From positions 1 to 7,248 of the forward strand of contig JAFGDX010000486.1 in the NCBI GenBank assembly GCA_016931875.1: a stretch of 7,248 bases of DNA. The letters are read 5' to 3'. The notes under the pieces are model-generated. The model saw only the letters and a program-made list of their open reading frames with translations. It ran no database searches and was not told the DNA's origin. Shown here piece by piece: positions 1 to 6,021 of the stretch. Source of the DNA: Prolixibacteraceae bacterium (GTDB taxonomy: Bacteria > Bacteroidota > Bacteroidia > Bacteroidales > Prolixibacteraceae). A program made the translations under genes and the position numbers. The number at the start of each line of letters is the position of its first letter. The first letter of the stretch is position 1.

Positions 1-567
1 ATCATAAATTAACACATCGTCCCGTTTTTCAAATTCCCCGTGATGATTGTGAAAAACCATCTGAATTCCGGCTGCCCTTGTTGTTTCACCAATTTTATTG
101 AGTTTATCGGCAGCCCGGCGAAAATCATCAACAGAAGCATCGCCCGGCAAGCCAAAACTGGAGGCCACCATTTGTTTCATTCCCAACTGTGTGGCCCATT
201 CAATACGATTCTCCAGGCTGTTGCGCAATTCTCCCATATTATAGTGCGAACTCACGCATTTCAGACCGGCATCTTCAATAATGGTTCGCATCTCGGTGCC
301 CGACATGTGATTTAACGGCTCAAACCCTGCATTGGAATAGCCCAGCGGCGAACACATTTCCACCTGCGTATATCCCATTGCGGCCATTTCGTTTAATGTT
401 CCCGGAAAATCGGCCACCAGTTTCTCACGAATGGTCCAAACCTGAAAACCAAAATCTTTTGGTTTTGATGGAGAACACCCCAGAATTCCAGCCGGCAACT
501 GGCTGATTATTGCTGCCGAACCAACCGCCACACCTGTATTTTTTAAAAATTTTCTTCTCGATGTCAT
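1..567 (-). CDS. Sugar phosphate isomerase/epimerase family protein, exported (3' end cut by window edge)
   Basis: The frame opens at ATG 567-565 and stays open to base 1, giving 189 residues; the C-terminal part lies outside. The N-terminus has a twin-arginine motif (SRRKFLK, residues 3-9), a hydrophobic stretch and then ILGC with Cys31, so it looks like a Tat-exported lipoprotein. The mature part begins like a xylose-isomerase-type TIM barrel: FGFQVWTIRE (39-48) as strand 1, GYTQVEM (65-71) as strand 2, SSHYN (106-110) with a conserved-position His, and FHNHHGEFE (172-180), which matches the YHNHxxEF motif of the family. Known members isomerise or epimerise sugars, and some act as hydratases in 3-keto-glycoside breakdown. 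It starts 17 bp after the oxidoreductase stop, so the two are probably co-transcribed and work on the same sugar. The metal-binding residues of the second half of the barrel cannot be seen. The family call is firm; the substrate and exact reaction are unknown. Confidence 0.88.
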   Translation of the reverse strand, partial: MTSRRKFLKNTGVAVGSAAIISQLPAGILGCSPSKPKDFGFQVWTIREKLVADFPGTLNEMAAMGYTQVEMCSPLGYSNAGFEPLNHMSGTEMRTIIEDAGLKCVSSHYNMGELRNSLENRIEWATQLGMKQMVASSFGLPGDASVDDFRRAADKLNKIGETTRAAGIQMVFHNHHGEFEKRDDVLIYD

Positions 568-584
568 TTTAATTCTTTTTGATT

Positions 585-2117
585 TTATATTTCTTCCAAA
601 CTCCATCCTTTCCGGTAGGTGCGCTTTAAATATTTATTTGCATCGGGAACATTGGTAATTTCTTTTTTTGATGCATCGTATTTCAAATTTTTCCCCGAAC
701 GCAACGCCGCAGCATATAAATTTACCGCCTCGGTTATGGGCCATGCATAGCTGAAACTTCCCTCCAACTGGGTATTGTTCCGAACCCCGTCGATAAATCT
801 TTTTATTCCGGAAGCTCTTTCATACGTATCGTCAATTTTTAAATCTTCGGCCAGTTTTTTATCGCCGGAAAGTACATAGGGTTCCCTCAAATTAAATTCT
901 GTTGACATGATGATGCCTTTTTCTCCCACGAACATCATTCCTTCCCTGCCCAATTCCTTGTCCTGTTCCAATACGTCATCAGGCACTGGCGGCCGCATTC
1001 CGCCATCGTACCAGATTAAATCCACCGGCGGGCGGCTTCCTTTGGCCGGAAATTTAAACCGCACTTTGCTGGCATAGGGAAATGAGTAATCATTTTGAAT
1101 CTGATAGGCGGTTCTGTTTTCGCGCAAATCACAAACATGGCTAAAATTTGGTTCAATAAAATAGGGATTTTCGAGTTCCAAACCACGAAAAACGGTCCAC
1201 AAACTGTAATGCCCCATATCAGCCATGGCACCACCTCCAAAGTCGTACCATCCACGAAATACCATGTTTGTATACTGCGGGTGATAATCGCGGTCGGCTT
1301 CGGGTCCCAGCCACAAGTCCCAGTCGAAACCCGGGGGCAGTGCCGGTTTATCTTTCGGAATTGTGGCATATTGCGGCCACACCGGCCGGTTCGACCAGTT
1401 GTGAACTTCTTTGAGTTTACCGATAACACCACCGTTAATCCAGGCCAAAACCTGTTTCATCGAACCATTTGATTCCCACGGTATAAAATGCGTTATCAAA
1501 TCAGACTTTTTGGCCATTTCAATTACGTCAAAACCTTCATGCAAACGGTTTGAAATGGGTTTGTGCATTGTGATATGAATACCATGTTTTAATGCCGACG
1601 CTGCCATTACTCCATGCAAATGATCGGTGGCCATAATTTTTACAGCATCAATATCTTTTTGTTTTTCAAACATTTCACGGAAATCAGCATAAGCTGCACA
1701 CTGGTATTTTTTACCGGTTTGTTTTGAATAATAAGCTTCCACCACCTGTTGTCCGCAATCGCGGCCTCCGGGAATTGTTCCGTCGCCACCGGGCATCCAG
1801 TTTGGATTACCCATGGTTTTTCGCAAACTGTTCAGCAGTCCCTGCGGACTCCAGTCGTAATAACCAATGGCTTCCTTTTGCGGATCGCAAACCGCCACAA
1901 TCTGAGCTTCGGGAATTTCAAGCAAATCGGGCATTTCGCGCAGCCCCTGTGTTCCTGTCCCGATATAAGCAATATTTACTTTGTCGCTTGGTGGAACAAA
2001 ACCGTATCCTCCAAGAACATGACGGGGAACAACAGTTAAACCAACCGCGGCAGAAGTCATGCCGCCGATAAATTTTCGCCGATCGATTGAACGGCCGGAT
2101 TTTTTTTGATTTTTCAT
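585..2117 (-). CDS. Tat-exported Gfo/Idh/MocA family oxidoreductase
   Basis: A complete 510-residue protein. The N-terminus has a twin-arginine motif (DRRKF, residues 12-16) followed by a hydrophobic stretch to about residue 31, so it is probably exported folded with its cofactor bound, as known for Zymomonas glucose-fructose oxidoreductase. The Rossmann domain shows VNIAYIGTGTQG (47-58; glycine-rich NAD(P) loop) and IVAVCDP (73-79). A long insert of about 60 residues comes before AAYADFREMF (141-150), which is usual for the secreted Bacteroidetes/Planctomycetes branch. ATDHLHG (163-169) and HKP (185-187) follow; most relatives have EKP, so the catalytic-region lysine is kept but the preceding Glu is His. 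The C-terminal domain holds GGGAMADMGHY (294-304). Members oxidise or reduce sugar hydroxyls, or act as NAD-dependent glycosidases (GH109 type). Beside DUF1080 and isomerase-like genes, oxidation of a sugar at C3 is the likeliest role, which is inference. The start is the only one that precedes the Tat motif closely. Confidence 0.93.
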   Translation of the reverse strand: MKNQKKSGRSIDRRKFIGGMTSAAVGLTVVPRHVLGGYGFVPPSDKVNIAYIGTGTQGLREMPDLLEIPEAQIVAVCDPQKEAIGYYDWSPQGLLNSLRKTMGNPNWMPGGDGTIPGGRDCGQQVVEAYYSKQTGKKYQCAAYADFREMFEKQKDIDAVKIMATDHLHGVMAASALKHGIHITMHKPISNRLHEGFDVIEMAKKSDLITHFIPWESNGSMKQVLAWINGGVIGKLKEVHNWSNRPVWPQYATIPKDKPALPPGFDWDLWLGPEADRDYHPQYTNMVFRGWYDFGGGAMADMGHYSLWTVFRGLELENPYFIEPNFSHVCDLRENRTAYQIQNDYSFPYASKVRFKFPAKGSRPPVDLIWYDGGMRPPVPDDVLEQDKELGREGMMFVGEKGIIMSTEFNLREPYVLSGDKKLAEDLKIDDTYERASGIKRFIDGVRNNTQLEGSFSYAWPITEAVNLYAAALRSGKNLKYDASKKEITNVPDANKYLKRTYRKGWSLEEI

Positions 2118-2156
2118 AGTTATTTGGTTTAGTTTATAACCGATATGGTATCAGTG

Positions 2157-2187
2157 TAAAGTTATCCTTTCTTTTCTGGAAATGAAA
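2157..2187 (-). promoter_or_regulatory. Weak Bacteroidetes-type promoter candidate before the oxidoreductase gene
   Basis: On the minus strand TAACTTTA (2164-2157) matches seven of eight positions of the Bacteroidetes -7 element TAnnTTTG. TTTC (2187-2184) lies 19 bases upstream, where TTTG would be expected. Transcription would begin roughly 35 bases before the oxidoreductase start. The 119-bp gap around it is otherwise featureless. The -33 match is imperfect, so this is only a candidate. Confidence 0.3.
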
Positions 2188-2236
2188 TGATTAAGTTTAT
2201 TTTTTAATTTAAAATCAGGCAGCAAAATCAAATTTA

Positions 2237-4069
2237 TTAACTTTTCTGAACTACGGCCACCCAATCTTTTTCCGGTTCCCGGGGAGGATTTCCCAAATCC
2301 TGCCAACCGCTTCCACCCACTCTTGTTACACTCCCGTTTTGCATTGCTCCTCCTTCACGCGGGTTAAACCAACGCACCGAATACTCTTCTGAACCAGTTA
2401 ACATCAATTGCAAATTTTTTGATTCGCCCGGTAAATAAACAAGGTACACCTCGCCCTGTTTTGCCAAACAGCAGGCATTCCCGCTGTTTAACAGCTTGCT
2501 GTCACTCTTCATTTCTTCCAGCGGAAATTGCTGAATAAACTGTGTGGCGATGGTTGACTGTTTCCACCAATTGTCACGACTTCTGAAATCTTCACAGGTC
2601 AGGTCAGTATGCGGATAGCGATAACCAAAATACCATTCCACTCCAGCTCCGCCCGCCATTAATGCTCCCCATAAACAACTTTGCCTGACCGTATCGTGAG
2701 TAAAATCGAAGGAATCGGGCAGCACACCTTTCCAGTGCTGGCCAATTTCATCGAGGTTTACCAGCCAGCGTTTGCCTGATTTTTCAGATTCGTCAACCCA
2801 TTTCCGGATTCGCTCGTGCACACGCAGCGGATTTCCGATTTGCATTGAGGGGCCGTCCAGATTTTCAAACCCCAGCATTGGCGTTAAATATTCATCCTGT
2901 TTTTCATCGTTGGCATGAGTGTGGAGCACCACAACCGACGGATATGGATTTGTTTCCTTCAGATAAGTTGCCATTGCTTTTTTCTGTGCATCGGTTTGTC
3001 CGATGGGCGAAAAACCTGCCGGGCCGTTTTCTTCCCCTATATTCCAGGTTACCCCCAAATGGTGACCAAAACGGGCCACCAATTCACGGAGATACAATTT
3101 CCGTTGAACATCGGTGTAGCCGGCATCCAGCAAAACTTCGTTTTCGGTTTCCTGCAACACAAAATGTATCATCATCCCCAAACTGTCCATATGTTCAAAA
3201 ACCATTTCCCACTGGTCGAGTTTGCTGCAATCAAAGCGGTAACGTTCATTGTGTTCATTGTAGGGCCACACATCTTTCCCATCGCCCAAAATATTCAGTG
3301 TTAACATGTAAGCTGAATTTATCCCCACAGAATGCAGGTAATTAAGTGCACCAATAATTCCTTTTCCTTTTTCGCTCTGCCACACCGGATCTCCTTCGTT
3401 CCAATCCTGAATGTGCGGTTCGTATTTGTGGAGGTCTTTTTTGGGGTCGGCCTCTCCTTCCCTGACTTCTGTTTTCAAACTAAACCGGTATGTCTGATCA
3501 AACCCCGCAAATGCCAGGAAATTTTCAGGACTGTCGGCGCCGTTTTTTATCCATATTTCATCCGTATTCTGAAACCTGAAATATCCCTTTTCTCCGTTAA
3601 CAATGCGTCCTTTCCCGCGGAAATCACTTCCCGTTTTGTCCGATTCCGAAACCTGAAATGTTCCCTGCATTCCATCAGAAGCGAGTGGCTCCCCCGCTGT
3701 TTCTTCATCCAAAACAACAATATTCTTTCCTTTTTTGAATGAAATTTTATAATTCCACTCGCCGGTTTTATCGGGTCTGAAATGTACTTTCCAGATGTTT
3801 CCTTCTTCGGCTGAAGATTCTGCCGCATTTCCATCGGCAGCATAAAACCCGGGAACTTTGTATAAAAGCGGGCCATTTGAAAATGCAACTTCAAGCTTGT
3901 AGTCGAGAAAAGGATTTTCTTTGTCCCATTCCGATGTTTCCGGTCCTGGTATGGTTAATGTAACTTTGTGCCACTGTTTCAGTTCACCGTTTAATTTTAT
4001 TCCGCTGGTGGTATCAGGCTGGCAGGAAATCAGCAAACAGATGATTCCCAGATAAAGCAGGTTTTTCAT
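2237..4069 (-). CDS. DUF5060-containing putative glycoside hydrolase, lipoprotein
   Basis: A complete 610-residue protein. The signal peptide ends in a lipobox, LISC, with Cys16. An N-terminal beta-sandwich (about 27-140) fits DUF5060, with WHKVTLTIPGP near its start and IWKVHFRPDKTGEWNYKISF at 92-111. A TIM-barrel catalytic region follows (about 150-510). Two motifs sit where retaining glycosidases carry their acid pair: TWNIGEENG (341-349, Glu346/Glu347) and WLVNLDEIG (435-443, Glu441). The stretch around 464-483 (QSCLWGALMAGGAG...WYFGY) resembles the end of DUF4038/DUF5060 barrels. The tail (about 525-609; NACCLAKQGEVYLVYLP, then VRWFNPREGG) resembles the Collagen_bind_2-type C-terminal beta domain of such enzymes. 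It is probably a membrane-anchored glycosidase of the periplasm or cell surface. It lies 40 bp after the DUF1080 gene and is likely co-transcribed with it. Substrate and CAZy family cannot be named from the sequence alone. Confidence 0.88.
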   Translation of the reverse strand: MKNLLYLGIICLLISCQPDTTSGIKLNGELKQWHKVTLTIPGPETSEWDKENPFLDYKLEVAFSNGPLLYKVPGFYAADGNAAESSAEEGNIWKVHFRPDKTGEWNYKISFKKGKNIVVLDEETAGEPLASDGMQGTFQVSESDKTGSDFRGKGRIVNGEKGYFRFQNTDEIWIKNGADSPENFLAFAGFDQTYRFSLKTEVREGEADPKKDLHKYEPHIQDWNEGDPVWQSEKGKGIIGALNYLHSVGINSAYMLTLNILGDGKDVWPYNEHNERYRFDCSKLDQWEMVFEHMDSLGMMIHFVLQETENEVLLDAGYTDVQRKLYLRELVARFGHHLGVTWNIGEENGPAGFSPIGQTDAQKKAMATYLKETNPYPSVVVLHTHANDEKQDEYLTPMLGFENLDGPSMQIGNPLRVHERIRKWVDESEKSGKRWLVNLDEIGQHWKGVLPDSFDFTHDTVRQSCLWGALMAGGAGVEWYFGYRYPHTDLTCEDFRSRDNWWKQSTIATQFIQQFPLEEMKSDSKLLNSGNACCLAKQGEVYLVYLPGESKNLQLMLTGSEEYSVRWFNPREGGAMQNGSVTRVGGSGWQDLGNPPREPEKDWVAVVQKS

Positions 4070-4109
4070 AGGTTTAGTTTCAATTCGTTTTTAAAGGCTG
4101 GTGTTGAAT

Positions 4110-4811
4110 TTATTCTGTTTCAGTTAATGATGTTACAGGTGTAAGTTCCAGTTTTCGGAATTCCACTTCAGAGCCTTCTGCCTGCACGGCTATTTGCCCT
4201 TTTGTGGCAGTGCAGTCGTAGCCATAATTTACCAAATCGTTGTTTACCCAAACTTTTATTTCATCGGCCACACATTCAACAACCATTGTATTCCACTCAC
4301 CCAGAGGTTTCTCCGAGCCATCTGTTAAATTCAAAATCCGCCGTTTTTTGCCTTCGGTAATCCCCCACTCCTCTTTTGGGCCACGGCGTTCTTCCATTTC
4401 GGGAACGGTAATATCTTCCACAATACACCAGAAATCACCGGCATTTTCGTGCATTCCCTGCACTTCGAGCGATTTCGGAAACATTCCGTACAAAGCCCGC
4501 GGAGTAGAGGCGTGAACCAGCACACCACAGTTCCCCGGTTCTCCGGCAAAACGGTATTCAACCAGCAAACGGTAATTCTGATAAACCGAATCGGTAATTA
4601 AATGTCCGCCGGGAGTACCCAAACTTACGAGCAACCCGTTTCGCACAATAAACGGATTTATTGTATCGGGGTTTTCATCCATGGCCGGAACATCAATATG
4701 CCAGCCCGTTAAATCTTTTCCGTTAAAGAGTGATTTTGTTTTGGTTTCCGGGGTAGTTTTGCACGAATACAGAGCAAAAATCAGAAAGAAAAATATACAC
4801 AGCTGTTTCAT
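4110..4811 (-). CDS. DUF1080 (3-keto-disaccharide hydrolase domain) lipoprotein
   Basis: A 233-residue protein if it starts at ATG 4811-4809. That start gives a clean lipoprotein signal: MKQ, a phenylalanine-rich hydrophobic core, then LYSC with Cys17. An ATG 69 bases upstream would only add a charged, non-signal leader. The rest is one DUF1080 domain, a concanavalin-like beta sandwich: SLFNGKDLTGW (27-37) is its hallmark opening, followed by RLLVEYRF (81-88), GNCGVLVH (93-100), SLEVQGM (114-120), GEWNTMVVEC (171-180) and the closing EFRKLELTPV (217-226). The length is normal for a single-domain member. DUF1080 is annotated in Pfam as a 3-keto-disaccharide hydrolase, and relatives in Bacteroidetes cleave 3-keto-glycosides. 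The oxidoreductase and isomerase-like genes downstream fit such a pathway. An alternative is a non-catalytic glycan-binding role. The family is certain; the activity is inferred. Confidence 0.92.
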   Translation of the reverse strand: MKQLCIFFFLIFALYSCKTTPETKTKSLFNGKDLTGWHIDVPAMDENPDTINPFIVRNGLLVSLGTPGGHLITDSVYQNYRLLVEYRFAGEPGNCGVLVHASTPRALYGMFPKSLEVQGMHENAGDFWCIVEDITVPEMEERRGPKEEWGITEGKKRRILNLTDGSEKPLGEWNTMVVECVADEIKVWVNNDLVNYGYDCTATKGQIAVQAEGSEVEFRKLELTPVTSLTETE

Positions 4812-4840
4812 TTTGTTTTGAATTATGTTTCTATTCAGCC

Positions 4841-4871
4841 TCAATTTATAACAAATGCGTGAGGAATCAAA
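4841..4871 (-). promoter_or_regulatory. Bacteroidetes-type promoter candidate before the DUF1080 gene
   Basis: On the minus strand TTTG (4871-4868) is followed after 19 bases by TAAATTGA (4848-4841), a six-of-eight match to TAnnTTTG. It falls inside the 110-bp gap before the DUF1080 start and would give a leader of about 25 bases. This supports the downstream ATG at 4811 as the true start, because a transcript from here would not contain the upstream ATG at 4880. Confidence 0.33.
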
Positions 4872-4921
4872 CATCGACATCGGGCAAAAAACGGCCTGTG
4901 CCTGAAAATTTTCCGCATGGC

Positions 4922-6013
4922 CTATTCAATAAAAATTTCTTTCAGCAAAGTAAAAAAAGCTTTTTTACGCTCTGAACTGATGCCCCAGTTTACAGGAACA
5001 CTTTGATATCCTTCGTCAAAACCCTCTCCTTTCATTCTGAAATCAAAATATCCCCACGAAGCATACGCTTTGGTTGCTGCCGCAAAATTGTTTTCCGGCT
5101 GGTCAAAATCAAAATGATCGTCTTCATTAAAAACCACCGGCACTGGCTGATACGAAGGCAGTCTGCGCACTTCATTGACCATCTCTGAAATGCGCGACGG
5201 GGATTTCACCCCGTTTCCGTGAAGAAGAATAAAATCACAAACTTTCACCACCTCGTCGGGTGGAATGGTATTCCCGTTAAAACTGGTTGAAACAAGCAGT
5301 TCAGGTGCTTTTTCCTTTATCTGAAGAATTAATTCCGGAATCCGTTCCGGTTTTATAATTTCATGGTCGTATTTGCGGTTATTGCATTCATTGGCCACTT
5401 CGATAATGATGTTTGTAAACCCCTGTTGCTGAATCCAGTCCACCACCTCTGCTACCGCATTTTTTACGGCATTTTCATCCTGCAACCGTTCATCCTGGCC
5501 AAAATAGAAAATGCCGAGAATAACCACCATTCCCAATTCATCGGCAGTTTTTACAATGCGTTCCATTCGTTTGGCAAAAGCCGGGCGCAAAGTGCCGTCG
5601 GGGTCAAAAGCATTGTTTTCCCAGGGTTGATTACTGGAATAACCTTCGGGGCTCCCTCCCTGGAAATTGATGGTAAACGCCAGCAGCCCGTGTTTTCTCC
5701 ATTCGGGCATGGCCGCAATAAATTCATTTGTATTCCTTTCGGCATCCCACTGGCCGGTATCCGGGTATTTCCATTTTTCCGCTGTTTCAGGATTTAAGTC
5801 ATCAAACACACCCTGCACCATTCTCGCATTTGGCAGCAGCCCTTCCACTGAAACACCGTTCCAGGTACGGCCTTCAAAAGTAGGTTTTCCGTTGATGTAA
5901 AATTTCTCTCCTTTTATGGAAACATGAACGGTGGGCTGGTAACTGTGATTTGACTGGCAGGCAAATCCGAAAAAAAACAAAAGAAAAATTCCTGTTTTTA
6001 AAACGCTTTTCAT
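4922..6013 (-). CDS. GH5-like TIM-barrel glycoside hydrolase, lipoprotein
   Basis: A complete 363-residue protein. The signal peptide has a phenylalanine-rich core and ends at Cys19 (GFAC). After a short beta stretch (VSIKGEKFYINGKPTFEGRT, 31-50) the chain folds as a single TIM barrel, with ARMVQGVFDD at 63-72, LLAFTINFQGG at 110-120, LGMVVILGIFYFGQDE at 160-175, NIIIEVANEC at 201-210, CDFILLHGNG at 259-268 and VPVVFNEDDH at 291-300. Glu209 in the ANE motif is the likely acid/base and Glu297 in FNEDD the likely nucleophile, the clan GH-A pattern of two glutamates at the ends of strands 4 and 7. It has no carbohydrate-binding domain. It begins 8 bp after the CE15 stop, so the two are almost certainly translated from one transcript and should act on the same glycan. 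The clan is well supported; subfamily and bond specificity are not. Confidence 0.87.
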   Translation of the reverse strand: MKSVLKTGIFLLFFFGFACQSNHSYQPTVHVSIKGEKFYINGKPTFEGRTWNGVSVEGLLPNARMVQGVFDDLNPETAEKWKYPDTGQWDAERNTNEFIAAMPEWRKHGLLAFTINFQGGSPEGYSSNQPWENNAFDPDGTLRPAFAKRMERIVKTADELGMVVILGIFYFGQDERLQDENAVKNAVAEVVDWIQQQGFTNIIIEVANECNNRKYDHEIIKPERIPELILQIKEKAPELLVSTSFNGNTIPPDEVVKVCDFILLHGNGVKSPSRISEMVNEVRRLPSYQPVPVVFNEDDHFDFDQPENNFAAATKAYASWGYFDFRMKGEGFDEGYQSVPVNWGISSERKKAFFTLLKEIFIE

Positions 6014-6021
6014 GGCCCTTT

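Noticed and set aside
40..315. Plus-strand open frame of 91 codons
   Set aside because: It is antisense to the isomerase-like gene, whose frame is open throughout and contains the family motifs.
1095..1472. Plus-strand open frame of 125 codons
   Set aside because: It lies wholly inside the oxidoreductase gene on the other strand and its protein has no recognisable domain or signal.
2845..3345. Plus-strand open frame of 166 codons
   Set aside because: It is antisense to the catalytic barrel of the DUF5060 protein, which has clear family motifs; the antisense product looks like a random, Pro/His/Cys-rich translation.
4812..4880. Upstream ATG at 4880 that would lengthen the DUF1080 protein by 23 residues
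   Set aside because: The added leader is polar and charged, and it would bury the lipoprotein signal that begins at 4811; the promoter candidate also lies downstream of this ATG.
4886..4905. Possible terminator after the GH5-like gene (GGC/GCC arms beside a T run)
   Set aside because: The stem is only three base pairs in either pairing, too weak to call an intrinsic terminator.
5363..5797. Plus-strand open frame of 144 codons
   Set aside because: It is antisense to the GH5-like gene, covers its conserved ANE motif, and shows no family features.
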